Shown here: positions 1 through 13,600 of the stretch, in pieces
Position numbering within the stretch: position 1 is the first letter of the stretch
Layout: every line of letters starts with the position of its first letter
NCBI GenBank assembly: GCA_014843695.1
Contig: CM026390.1
Coordinates: forward strand, 2,749,213 to 2,813,212
DNA: 64,000 nucleotides
Reading direction: 5' to 3'
Origin: Archivesica marissinica
Lineage: Eukaryota; Mollusca; Bivalvia; Venerida; Vesicomyidae
Program-made: the position numbers and the translations under genes
Notes under the pieces: generated by a model
The model's input: the letters and a program-made list of their open reading frames with translations, nothing else
What the model was told of the DNA's origin: nothing
Databases searched by the model: none

Positions 1-128
1 CAACCGTCAAATGTGCAACCGTCAAATGTGCAACCGTCAAATGTGCAACCAGTTCAAATGTGCAATCGTCAAATGTGCAACCAGTTCAAATGTGCAACCA
101 GTTCAAATGTGCAACCAGTTCAAATGTG
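1..128. repeat. 15-17 bp minisatellite (left edge of window)
   Basis: Tandem copies of CAACCGTCAAATGTG with a longer variant CAACCAGTTCAAATGTG. The array is cut by the window start and passes directly into the next array. Confidence 0.9.
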
Positions 129-2322
129 CACATGTATCGCACATCGCACACATGCATCGCACACATGTATCGCACATCGCACACATGTATCGCACACATG
201 TATCGCACATCGCACACATGTATCGCACACATGTATCGCACATCGCACACATGCATCGCACACATGCATCGCAAACATGCATCGCACACATGTATCGCAC
301 ACATGTATCGCACATCGCACACATGCATCGCACACATATATCGCACACATGTATCGCACATCGCACACATGCATCGCACACATGCATCGCACACATGCAT
401 CGCACACATGCATCGCACACATGCATCGCACACATGCATCGCACACATGCATCGCACACATGCATCGCACACATGCATCGCACACATGCATCGCACACAT
501 GCATCGCACACATGCATCGCACACATGCATCGCACACATGCATCGCACACATGCATCGCACATATGTATCGCACATCGCACACATGCATCGCACACATGT
601 ATCGCACACATGCATCGCACACATGTATCGCACACATGTATCGCACACATGCATCGCACATCGCACACATGTATCGCACACATGTATCGCACACATGTAT
701 CGCACACATGTATCGCACACATGTATCGCACACATGTATCGCACACATGTATCGCACACGCACACATGTATCGCACACATGCATCGCATCGCACACATGT
801 ATCGCACACATGTATCGCACACATGTATCGCACACACATGCATCGCACACATCGCACACATGCATCGCACACATGCACACATGCATCGCACACATGCATC
901 GCACACGCACACATGTATCGCACACATGTATCGCACACATGTATCGCACACATGTATCGCACACATCGCACACATGCGCACACATGCATCGCACACATGC
1001 ATCGCACACATGCGCACACATGCGCACACATGCATCGCACACATGTATCGCACACATGCATCGCACACATGCGCACATCGCACACATGTATCACACACAT
1101 GCACATGCGCACACATGTATCGCACACATGCACACATGCGCACACATGTATCGCACACATGCATCGCACACATGCATCGCACACATGCGCACATCGCACA
1201 CATGCATCGCACACATCGCACACATGCATCGCACATCGCACACATGTATCGCACACATGCACACATATCGCACACATGTATCGCACACATGTATCGCACG
1301 CACACATGCATCGCACACATGCATCGCACACATGTATCGCACACATGCATCGCACACATCGCATCGCACACATGCATCGCACACATGCACACATGCATCG
1401 CACACATGCATCGCACACATGCATCGCACACATGCATCGCACACATGTATCGCACACATGCATCGCACACATGCATCGCACACATGCATCGCACATCGCA
1501 CACATGTATCGCACACATGCATCGCACACATGTATCGCACGCACACATGTATCGCACACACATGCATCGCACACATGCATCGCACACATGTATCGCACAT
1601 CGCACACATGCATCGCACACATGTATCGCACACATGCATCGCACACGCACACATGTATCGCACACATGTATCACACACATGCATCGCACACATGCATCGC
1701 ACACATGCATCGCACACATGCATCGCACACATGCATCGCACACATCGCACACATGCATCGCACACATGCATCGCACACATGCATCGCATCGCACACATGT
1801 ATCGCACACATGCATCGCACACATGTATCGCACACATGTATCGCACACATGTATCGCACACATGCATCGCACACATGTATCGCACACATGTATCGCACAC
1901 ATGCATCGCACACATGCATCGCACACATGCATGCATCGCACACATGTATCGCACACATGCATCGCACATCGCACACATGTTATCACACACATGTATCACA
2001 CACATGTATCGCACACATGTATCACACACATGCATCGCACACATGCATCGCACATCGCACACATGTATCACACACATGTATCACACACATGTATCGCACA
2101 CATGTATCACACACATGCATCGCACACATGCATCGCACATCGCACACATGTATCACACACATGTATCACACACATGTATCGCACACATGCATCACACACA
2201 TGCATCACACACATGCATTGCACACATGCATCGCACACATGCATCGCACACATGCATCGCACACATGCATCGCACACATGCATCGCACACATGCATCGCA
2301 CACATGTATCGCACACATGCAT
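129..2322. repeat. 13-bp minisatellite, 2.2 kb
   Basis: Unit ATGTATCGCACAC with ATGCATCGCACAC as the second main variant, about 165 copies, with scattered shortened units (CATCGCACA) and CA or CG changes. Because 13 is not a multiple of 3 and the unit has no stop in any phase, long spurious open frames run on both strands. Confidence 0.97.
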
Positions 2323-2369
2323 CTATTGAAAGTATCGTCAAGAAAATCGAGGGAAGTTCAACTTCTGAC
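2323..2369. other. Unique 47-bp spacer between two arrays
   Basis: Short non-repetitive stretch between the 13-bp and 19-bp arrays. No exon signals for the receptor are convincing here. Confidence 0.7.
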
Positions 2370-5300
2370 AGTATACGTCTGGTGTTACAGTATACGTCTG
2401 GTGTTACCGTATATGTCTGGTGTTACAGTATACGGCTGGTGTTACAGTATATGTCTGGTGTTACAGTATACATCTGGTGTTACAGTATACGTCTGGTGTT
2501 ACAGTATACGTCTGGTGTTACAGTATACGGCTGGTGTTACAGTATACGTCTGGTGTTACAGTATACATCTGGTGTTACAGTATACGTCTGGTGTTACAGT
2601 ATGTGTCTGGTGTTACAGTATATGTATGGTGTTACAGTATACGTCTGGTGTTACAGTATACATCTGGTGTTACAGTATACATCTGGTGTTACAGTATACA
2701 TCTGGTGTTACAGTATACATCTGGTGTTACAGTATACGTCTGGTGTTACAGTATACGTCTGGTGTTACAGTATATGTCTGGTGTTACAGTATACATCTGG
2801 TGTTACAGTATATGTCTGGTGTTACAGTATACGTCTGGTGTTACAGTATGTGTCTAGTGTTACAGTATGTGTCTGGTGTTACAGTATGTGTCTGGTGTTA
2901 CAGTATGTGTCTGGTGTTACAGTATATGTCTGGTGTTACAGTATGTGTCTGGTGTTACAGTATATGTCTGGTGTTACAGTATACGTCTGGTGTTACAGTA
3001 TACATCTGGTGTTACAGTATATGCCTGGTGTTACAGTATACATCTGGTATTACAGTATGTGTCTTGTGTTACAGTATGTGTCTGGTGTTACAGTATATGT
3101 ATGGTGTTACAGTATACATCTGGTGTTACAGTATGTGTCTGGTGTTACAGTATGTGTCTGGTGTTACAGTATGTGTCTGGTGTTACAGTATGTGCCTGGT
3201 GTTACAGTATACGTCTGATGTTACAGTATGTGTCTGGTGTTACAGTATACATCTGGTGTTACAGTATGTGCCTGGTGTTACAGTACATGTCTGGTGTTAC
3301 AGTATGTGTCTGGTGTTACAGTATATGTATGGTGTTACAGTATACGTCTGGTATTACAGTATACGTCTGGTGTTACACTATATGTCTGGTGTTACAGTAT
3401 ACGTCTGGTGTTACAGTATACATCTGGTGTTACAGTATATGTCTGGTGTTACAGTATACATCTGGTATTACAGTATGTGTCTGGTGTTACAGTATATGTC
3501 TGGTGTTACAGTATGTGTCTGGTGTTACAGTATATGTCTGGTGTTACCGTATGTGTCTGGTGTTACAGTATGTGTCTGGTGTTACAGTATGTGTCTGGTG
3601 TTACCGTATGTTTCTGGTGTTACAGTATGTGTCTGGTGTTACAGTACGTGTCTGGTGTTACAGTATGTGTCTGGTGTTACAGTATGTGTCTGGTGTTACA
3701 GTACGTGTCTGGTGTTACAGTATGTGTCTGGTGTTACAGTATGTGTCTGGTGTTACAGTATGTGTCTGGTGTTACCGTATGTTTCTGGTGTTACAGTATG
3801 TGTCTGGTGTTACAGTATGTGTCTGGTGTTACAGTATACATCTGGTGTTACAGTATGTGTCTGGTGTTACAGTATACATCTGGTGTTACAGTATGTGTCT
3901 GGTGTTACAGTACATGTCTGGTGTTACAGTATGTGTCTGGTGTTACAGTATGTGTCTGGTGTTACAGTATGTGTCTGGTGTTACAGTATGTGTCTGGTGT
4001 TACAATATGTGTCTGGTGTTACAGTATGTGTCTGGTGTTACAGTATATGTCTGGTGTTACAGTATGTGTCTGGTGTTGCAGTATGTGTCTGGTGTTACAG
4101 TATGTGTCTGGTGGTACAGTATGCGTCTGGTGTTACAGTATGCATATGGTGTTACAGTATGTGTCTGGTGTTACAGTATGTGTCTGGTGGTACAGTATGC
4201 GTCTGGTGTTACAATATGCGTCTGGTGTTACAGTATGCATATGGTGTTACAGTATGTGTCTGGTGGTACAGTATGTGTCTGGTGTTACAGTGTATGTCTG
4301 GTGTTACAGTATGCGTCTGGTGTTACAGTATATGGCTGGTGTTACAGTATGTGTCTGGTGTTGCAGTATGTGTCTGGTGTTACAGTATGCATCTGGTGGT
4401 ACAGTATGTGTCTGGTGTTACAGTATATGTCTGGTGTTACAGTATGTGTCTGGTGTTACAGTATGTGTCTGGTGTTACAGTATATGTCTGGTGTTACAGT
4501 ATACATCTGGTGTTACAGTATGTGTCTGGTGTTACAGTATACGTCTGGTGTTACAGTATGTGTCTGGTGTTACAGTATATGTCTGGTGTTACAGTATATG
4601 TCTGGTGTTACAGTATATGTCTGGTGTTACAGTATGTGTCTGGTGTTACAGTATATGTGTGGTGTTACAGTATACGTCTGGTGTTACAGTATATGTCTGG
4701 TGTTACAGTATGTGTCTGGTGTTACAGTATATGTCTGGTGTTACCGTATGTGTCTCATGTTACAGTATGTGTCTGGTGTTACAGTATATGTCTGGTGTTA
4801 CAGTATACATCTGGTGCTACAGTATACATCTGGTGTTACAGTATATGTCTGGTGTTACAGTATACATCTGGTGTTACAGTATACATCTGGTGTTACAGTA
4901 TACATCTGGTGTTACAGTATGTGTCTGGTGTTACAGTATGTGTCTGGTGTTACAGTATACATCTGGTGTTACAGTATATGTCTGGTGTTACAGTATACAT
5001 CTGGTGTTACAGTATATGTCTGGTGTTACAGTATGTGTCTGGTGTTACAGTATGTGTCTGGTGTTACAATATATGTCTGGTGTTACAGTATATGTATGGT
5101 GTTACAGTATGTGTCTGGTGTTACAGTATATGTCTGGTGTTACAGTATGTGTCTGGTGTTAGAGTATGTGTCTGGTGTTACAGTATGTGTCTGGTGTTAC
5201 AGTATACATCTGGTGTTATAGTATACATCTGGTGTTACAGTATGTGTCTGGTGGTACAGTATGTGTCTGGTGTTACAGTATGCGCCTGGTGTTACAGTAT

Positions 5301-7359
5301 ATGTCTGGTGTTACAGTATATGTCTGGTGTTACAGTATACATCTGGTGTTACAGTATATGTCTGGTGTTACAGTATACATCTGGTGTTACAGTATATGTC
5401 TGGTGTTACAGTATACATCTGGTGTTACAGTATGTGTCTGGTGTTACAGTATGTTTCTGGTGTTACAGTATACGGCTGGTTTTACAGTATATGTCTGGTG
5501 TTAAAGTATGTGTCTGGTGTTACAGTATATGTCTGGTGTTACAGTATGTGTCTGGTGTTACAGTATATGTCTGGTGTTACAGTATATGTCTGGTGTTACA
5601 GGATGCATCTGGTGTTACAGTATATGTCTGGTGTTACAGTATGTGTCTGGTGTTACACTATGTGTCTGGTGTTACAGTATGTTTCTGGTGTTACAGTATG
5701 TGTCTGGTGTTACAGTATACATCTGGTGTTACAGTATATGTCTGGTGTTACAGTATATGTCTGGTGTTACAGTATATGTCTGGTGTTATAGTATACGTCT
5801 GGTGTTATAGTATACGTCTGGTGTTATAGTATACGTCTGGTGTTACAGTATGTGTCTCGTGTTACAGTATGTGTCTGGTGTTACAGTATATGTGTGGTGT
5901 TACAGTATGTGTCTCGTGTTACAGTATATGTGTGGTGTTACAGTATGTGTCTGGTGTTACAATATATGTCTGGTGTTACAGTATACGTCTGGTGGTACAG
6001 TATGTGTCTGGTGTTACAGTATGCGTCTGGTGTTACAGTATGTGTCTGGAGTTACAGTATGTGTCTTGTGTTACAGTATATGTCTTGTGTTACAGTATAC
6101 ATCTGGTGTTACAGTATGTGTCTGGTGTTACAGTATGTGTCTGGTGTTACAGTATATGTGTGGTGTTACAGTATACGTCTGGTGTTACAGTATATGTCTG
6201 GTGTTACAGTATGTGTCTGGTGTTACAGTATATGTCTGGTGTTACCGTATGTGTCTCATGTTACAGTATGTGTCTGGTGTTACAGTATATGTCTGGTGTT
6301 ACAGTATACATCTGGTGCTACAGTATACATCTGGTGTTACAGTATACATCTGGTGTTACAGTATACATCTGGTGTTACAGTATACATCTGGTGTTACAGT
6401 ATACATCTGGTGTTACAGTATGTGTCTGGTGTTACAGTATGTGTCTGGTGTTACAGTATGTGTCTGGTGTTACAGTATACATCTGGTGTTACAGTATATG
6501 TCTGGTGTTACAGTATATGTCTGGTGTTACAGTATATGTCTGGTGTTACAGTATGTGTCTGGTGTTACAGTATGTGTCTGGTGTTACAATATATGTCTGG
6601 TGTTACAGTATATGTATGGTGTTACAGTATGTGTCTGGTGTTACAGTATATGTCTGGTGTTACAGTATGTGTCTGGTGTTAGAGTATGTGTCTGGTGTTA
6701 CAGTATGTGTCTGGTGTTACAGTATACATCTGGTGTTATAGTATACATCTGGTGTTACAGTATGTGTCTGGTGGTACAGTATGTGTCTGGTGTTACAGTA
6801 TGCGTCTGGTGTTACAGTATATGTCTGGTGTTACAGTATATGTCTGGTGTTACAGTATACATCTAGTGTTACAGTATATGTCTGGTGTTACAGTATACAT
6901 CTGGTGTTACAGTATATGTCTGGTGTTACAGTATACATCTGGTGTTACAGTATGTGTCTGGTGTTACAGTATGTTTCTGGTGTTACAGTATACGGCTGGT
7001 TTTACAGTATATGTCTGGTGTTAAAGTATGTGTCTGGTGTTACAGTATATGTCTGGTGTTACAGTATGTGTCTGGTGTTACAGTATATGTCTGGTGTTAC
7101 AGTATATGTCTGGTGTTACAGTATGCGTCTGGTGTTACAGTATATGTCTGGTGTTACAGTATGTGTCTGGTGTTACACTATGTGTCTGGTGTTACAGTAT
7201 GTTTCTGGTGTTACAGTATGTGTCTGGTGTTACAGTATACATCTGGTGTTACAGTATATGTCTGGTGTTACAGTATATGTCTGGTGTTACAGTATATGTC
7301 TGGTGTTATAGTATACGTCTGGTGTTATAGTATACGTCTGGTGTTATAGTATACGTCTA
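2370..7359. repeat. 19-bp minisatellite, 5.0 kb, with 1.5 kb internal duplication
   Basis: Unit GTATACGTCTGGTGTTACA with GTATATG, GTATGTG and GTATACA variants; about 262 copies. Rare variants recur 1501-1520 bp apart (79-80 units), for example CCGTATGTGTCTCATG at 4744 and 6245 and TACGGCTGGTTTT at 5471 and 6991. So roughly 4650-5840 and 6150-7359 are copies of one another. The array stops about 70 bp before exon a. Confidence 0.97.
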
Positions 7360-7430
7360 CAGGATCTGCTTGCAAAATTATATTATTGAATTTGATATTG
7401 TGTAAAACAGTTGTCTATGTTTCATTGTAG

Positions 7431-7623
7431 GTTCAAAGAACGATAGCAAAGCAAATAACATTGACAAAAACCATTGGTAAAGGTCGATATGGGGAAGTAT
7501 ACAAAGCCAAGTGGAGAGGAGAAAATGTGGCTGTGAAAATATTTCTCACAACAGAAGAAGCGAGTTGGCTGCGAGAGACGGAACTATATCAGACAGTGTT
7601 GTTGCGTCACGATAATATACTAG
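7431..7623 (+). CDS. BMPR1: BMPR1 exon a: glycine loop to alpha-C helix
   Basis: The acceptor is a T-rich tract ending TTCATTGTAG, the donor is CTAG|GTATGTG. The exon is 193 nt: 64 codons in frame from its first base plus one base of a Gly codon completed in the next exon. It encodes VQRTIAKQI, the nucleotide-binding loop [19 protein letters not shown] with the ATP-anchoring Lys36, and the alpha-C segment [12 protein letters not shown] with Glu49. In vertebrate BMPR1 the GS box directly precedes this VQRTIAKQ stretch, so one or more upstream exons are expected, but none is seen in 1-7430, which is almost entirely minisatellite. The array at 2370-7359 ends about 70 bp before this acceptor. Confidence 0.95.
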
Positions 7624-10600
7624 GTATGTGATGTTCCGGACAGTAACCGAGTGCAGCAGGGGTTATTCCTGAAATTATTTGAGTTATTTATGCTAGTGTT
7701 AACCATAAGTAAACCACCATTTACAGGGTTATATATCCTAGTGTTAACCATAAGTAAACCACCATCTACAGAGCTATTTATCCTAGTGTTAACCATAAGT
7801 AAACCACCATTTATAGAGTTATTTATCCTAGTGTTAACTTTAGTAAACCACCATTTATAGAGTTATTTATCCTAGTGTTAACTTTAGTAAACCACCATTT
7901 ACAGAGTTATTTATGCTAGTGTTAACCATAAGTAAACCACCATTTACAGAGTTATTTATCCTAGTGTTAACCATAAGTAAACCACCATTTACAGAGTTAT
8001 TTATCCTAGTGTTAACTTTAGTAAACCACCATTTACAGAGTTATTTATCCTAGTGTTAACTTTAGTAAACCACCATTTACAGAGTTATTTATGCTAGTGT
8101 TAACTTTAGTTAACCACCATTTACAGAGTTATTTATCCTAGTGTTAACCATAAGTAAAGCACCATTTACAGAGTTATTTATCCTAGTGTTAACTTTAGTA
8201 AACCACCATTTACAGAGTTATTTATCCTAGTGTTAACTTTAGTAAACCACCATTTACAGAGTTATTTATCCTAGTGTTAACTTTAGTAAACCACCATTTA
8301 TAGAGTTATTTATCCTAGTGTTAACCATAAGTAAACCACTATTTACAGAGTTATTTATCCTAGTGTTAACTTTAGTAAACCACCATTTACAGAGTTATTT
8401 ATCCTAGTGTTAACTTTAGTAAACCACCATTTACAGAGTTATTTATCGTAGTGTTAACTTTAGTAAACCACCATTTACAGAGTTATTTATGCTAGTGTTA
8501 ACTTTAGTAAACCACCATTTACAGAGTTATTTATCCTAGTGTTAACCATAAGTAAAGCACCATTTACAGAGTTATTTATCCTAGTGTTAACTTTAGTAAA
8601 CCACCATTTACAGAGTTATTTATCCTAGTGTTAACTTTAGTAAACCACCATTTACAGAGTTATTTATCCTAGTGTTAACTTTAGTAAACCACCATTTATA
8701 GAGTTATTTATCCTAGTGTTAACCATAAGTAAACCACTATTTACAGAGTTATTTATCCTAGTGTTAACTTTAGTAAACCACCATTTACAGAGTTATTTAT
8801 CCTAGTGTTAACTTTAGTAAACCACCATTTACAGAGTTATTTATCCTAGTGTTAACTTTAGTAAACCACCATTTACAGAGTTATTTATCCTAGTGTTAAC
8901 TTTAGTAAACCACCATTTACAGAGTTATTTATCCTAGTGTTAACTTTAGTAAACCACCATTTACAGAGTTATTTATCCTAGTGTTAACTTTAGTAAACCA
9001 CCATTTACAGAGTTATTTATCCTAGTGTTAACTTTAGTAAACCACCATTTACAGAGTTATTTATCCTAGTGTTAACTTTAGTAAACCACCATTTACAGAG
9101 TTATTTATCCTAGTGTTAACTTTAGTAAACCACCATTTACAGAGTTATTTATCCTAGTGTTAACTTTAGTAAACCACCATTTACAGAGTTATTTATCCTA
9201 GTGTTAACTTTAGTAAACCACCATTTACAGAGTTATTTATCCTAGTGTTAACTTTAGTAAACCACCATTTACAGAGTTATTTATCCTAGTGTTAACTTTA
9301 GTAAACCACCATTTACAGAGTTATTTATCCTAGTGTTAACTTTAGTAAACCACCATTTACAGAGTTATTTATCCTAGTGTTAACTTTAGTAAACCACCAT
9401 TTACAGAGTTATTTATCCTAGTGTTAACTTTAGTAAACCACCATTATAGAGTTATTTATCCTAGTGTTAACTAGTAAACCACCATTTACAGAGTTATTTA
9501 TCCTAGTGTTAACTTAAGTAAACCACCATTTACAGAGTTATTTATCCTAGTGTTAACCATAAGTAAACCACCATTTACAGAGTTATTTATCCTAGTGTTA
9601 ACTTTAGTAAACCACCATTTACAGAGTTATTTATCCTAGTGTTAACTTTAGTAAACCACCATTTACAGAGTTATTTATCCTAGTGTTAACTTTAGTAAAC
9701 CACCATTTACAGAGTTATTTATCCTAGTGTTAACTTTAGTAAACCACCATTTACAGAGTTATTTATCCTAGTGTTAACTTTAGTAAACCACCATTTACAG
9801 AGTTATTTATCCTAGTGTTAACTTTAGTAAACCACCATTTACAGAGTTATTTATCCTAGTGTTAACCATAAGTAAACCACCATTTACAGGGTTATTTATC
9901 CTAGTGTTAACTTTAGTAAACCACCATTTATAGAGTTATTTATCCTAGTGTTAACTTTAGTAAACCACCATTTACAGAGTTATTTATCCTAGTGTTAACC
10001 ATAAGTAAACCACCATTTATAGAGTTATTTATCCTAGTGTTAACTTTAGTAAACCACCATTTACAGAGTTATTTATCCTAGTGTTAACCATAAGTAAACC
10101 ACCATTTACAGGGTTATTTATCCTAGTGTTAACTTTAGTAAACCACCATTTACAGAGTTATTTATCCTAGTGTTAACTTTAATAAACCACCATTTACATA
10201 GTGTTAACTTTAGTAAACCACCATTTACAGAGTTATTTATCCTAGTGTTAACTTTAATAAACCACCATTTACATAGTGTTAACTTTAGTAAACCACCATT
10301 TATAGAGTTATTTATCCTAGTGTTAACTTTAGTAAACCACCATTTACAGAGTTATTTATCCTAGTGTTAACTTTAATAAACCACCATTTACATAGTGTTA
10401 ACTTTAGTAAACCACCATTTACAGAGTTATTTATCCTAGTGTTAACTTTAGTAAACCACCATTTACAGAGTTATTTATCCTAGTGTTAACTTTAGTAAAC
10501 CACCATTTACATAGTGTTAACTTTAGTAAACCACCATTTACAGAGCTATTTATCCTAGTGTTAACTTTAGTAAACCACCATTTACAGAGCTATTTATCCT

Positions 10601-13600
10601 AGTGTTAACTTTAGTAAACCACCATTTACAGAGCTATTTATCCTAGTGTTAACTTTAGTAAACCACCATTTACAGAGCTATTTATCCTAGTGTTAACTTT
10701 AGTAAACCACCATTTACAGAGCTATTTATCCTAGTGTTAACTTTAGTAAACCACCATTTACAGAGTTATTTATCCTAGTGTTAACTTTAGTAAACCACCA
10801 TTTACAGAGTTATTTATCCTAGTGTTAACTTTAGTAAACCACCATTTACAGAGTTATTTATCCTAGTGTTAACTTTAGTAAACCACCATTTACAGAGTTA
10901 TTTATCCTAGTGTTAACTTTAGTAAACCACCATTTACAGAGTTATTTATCCTAGTGTTAACTTTAGTAAACCACCATTTACAGGGTTATTTATCCTAGTG
11001 TTAACCTTAAGTAAACCACCATTACAGAGTTAACTTTAGTAAACTACCATTTACAGAGTTATTTATCCTAGTGTTAACTTTAGTAAACCACCATTTACAG
11101 AGCTATTTATCCTAGTGTTAACTTTAGTAAACCACCATTTACAGAGCTATTTATGCTAGTGTTAACTTTAGTAAACCACCATTTACAGAGTTATTTATCC
11201 TAGTGTTAACTTTAGTAAACCACCATTTACAGAGTTATTTATCCTAGTGTTAACTTTAGTAAACCACCATTTACAGAGTTATTTATCCTAGTGTTAACTT
11301 TAGTAAACCACCATTTACAGAGTTATTTATCCTAGTGTTAACTTTAGTAAACCACCATTTACAGAGCTATTATCCTAGTGTTAACTTTAGTAAACCACCA
11401 TTTACAGAGTTATTATCCTAGTGTTAACTTTAGTAAACCACCATTTACAGAGTGTTAACTTTAGTAAACCACCATTTACAGAGTTATTTATCCTAGTGTT
11501 AACTTTAGTAAACCACCATTTACAGAGCTATTTATCCTAGTGTTAACTTTAGTAAACCACCATTTACAGAGTTATTTATCCTAGTGTTAACCATAAGTAA
11601 ACCACCATTTACAGGGTTATTTATCATAGTGTTANNNNNNNNNNNNNNNNNNNNNNNNNNNNNNNNNNNNNNNNNNNNNNNNNNNNNNNNNNNNNNNNNN
11701 NNNNNNNNNNNNNNNNNNNNNNNNNNNNNNNNNNNNNNNNNNNNNNNNNNNNNNNNNNNNNNNNNNNNNNNNNNNNNNNNNNNNNNNNNNNNNNNNNNNN
11801 NNNNNNNNNNNNNNNNNNNNNNNNNNNNNNNNNNNNNNNNNNNNNNNNNNNNNNNNNNNNNNNNNNNNNNNNNNNNNNNNNNNNNNNNNNNNNNNNNNNN
11901 NNNNNNNNNNNNNNNNNNNNNNNNNNNNNNNNNNNNNNNNNNNNNNNNNNNNNNNNNNNNNNNNNNNNNNNNNNNNNNNNNNNNNNNNNNNNNNNNNNNN
12001 NNNNNNNNNNNNNNNNNNNNNNNNNNNNNNNNNNNNNNNNNNNNNNNNNNNNNNNNNNNNNNNNNNNNNNNNNNNNNNNNNNNNNNNNNNNNNNNNNNNN
12101 NNNNNNNNNNNNNNNNNNNNNNNNNNNNNNNNNNNNNNNNNNNNNNNNNNNNNNNNNNNNNNNNNNNNNNNNNNNNNNNNNNNNNNNNNNNNNNNNNNNN
12201 NNNNNNNNNNNNNNNNNNNNNNNNNNNNNNNNNNNNNNNNNNNNNNNNNNNNNNNNNNNNNNNNNNNNNNNNNNNNNNNNNNNNNNNNNNNNNNNNNNNN
12301 NNNNNNNNNNNNNNNNNNNNNNNNNNNNNNNNNNNNNNNNNNNNNNNNNNNNNNNNNNNNNNNNNNNNNNNNNNNNNNNNNNNNNNNNNNNNNNNNNNNN
12401 NNNNNNNNNNNNNNNNNNNNNNNNNNNNNNNNNNNNNNNNNNNNNNNNNNNNNNNNNNNNNNNNNNNNNNNNNNNNNNNNNNNNNNNNNNNNNNNNNNNN
12501 NNNNNNNNNNNNNNNNNNNNNNNNNNNNNNNNNNNNNNNNNNNNNNNNNNNNNNNNNNNNNNNNNNNNNNNNNNNNNNNNNNNNNNNNNNNNNNNNNNNN
12601 NNNNNNNNNNNNNNNNNNNNNNNNNNNNNNNNNNTATCCTAGTGTTATCTTTAGTAAACAACCATTTACAGAGTTATTTATCCTAGTGTTAGCTTTAGTA
12701 AACCACCATTTACAGAGTTATTTATCCTAGTGTTAACTTTAGTAAACCACTATTTACAGAGTTATTTATCCTAGTGTTAACTTTAGTAAACCACCATTTA
12801 CAGAGTTATTTATCCTAGTGTTAACTTTAGTAAACCACCATTTACAGAGTTATTTATCCTAGTGTTAACTTTAGTAAACCACCATTTACAGAGTTATTTA
12901 TCCTAGTGTTAACTTTATTAAACCACCATTTACAGAGTTATTTATCCTAGTGTTAACTTTAGTAAACCACCATTTACAGAGTTATTTATCCTAGTGTTAA
13001 CTTTAGTAAACCACCATTTACAGAGTTATTTAGCTAGTGTAACCATAAGTAAACCATTTACAGAGTTATTTTATCCTAGTGTACTTTATAACCACCATTA
13101 CAGGGTTATTTATCCTAGTGTTAGCTTTAGTAACCACTATTTACAGAGTTATTTATCGTAGTGTTACTTTAGTAAACCACCATTTATGAGTTATTTATGC
13201 TATGTTAACTTTAGTAAACCACCATTTACAGGGTTATTTATCCTAGTGTTAACTTTAGTAAACCACCATTTACAGGGTTATTTATCCTAGTGTTAACTTT
13301 AGTAAACCACCATTTACAGGGTTATTTATCCTAGTGTTAACTTTAGTAAACCACCATTTACAGGGTTATTTATCCTAGTGTTAACTTTAGTAAACCACCA
13401 TTTACAGGGTTATTTATCCTAGTGTTAACTTTAGTAAACCACCATTTACAGGGTTATTTATCCTAGTGTTAACTTTAGTAAACCACCATTTACAGAGTTA
13501 TTTATCCTAGTGTTAACTTTAGTAAACCACCATTTACAGAGTTATTTATCCTAGTGTTAACTTTAGTAAACCACCATTTATAGAGTTATTTATCCTAGTG

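Noticed and set aside
2323..2369. Possible upstream receptor exon (GS box) in the unique spacer
   Set aside because: No SGSG-type GS motif in any frame and no paired splice sites; too short.
13..5829. A 1938-codon open frame and several others of 300-1050 codons across the 13- and 19-bp arrays
   Set aside because: The repeat units contain no stop in any phase, so open frames arise on both strands. Periodic peptides change between arrays and no start context or splice signals support them.
11584..12661. Frames of about 350 residues made of X
   Set aside because: They span the 1000-N gap; the same applies to the frames over 55906-57122.
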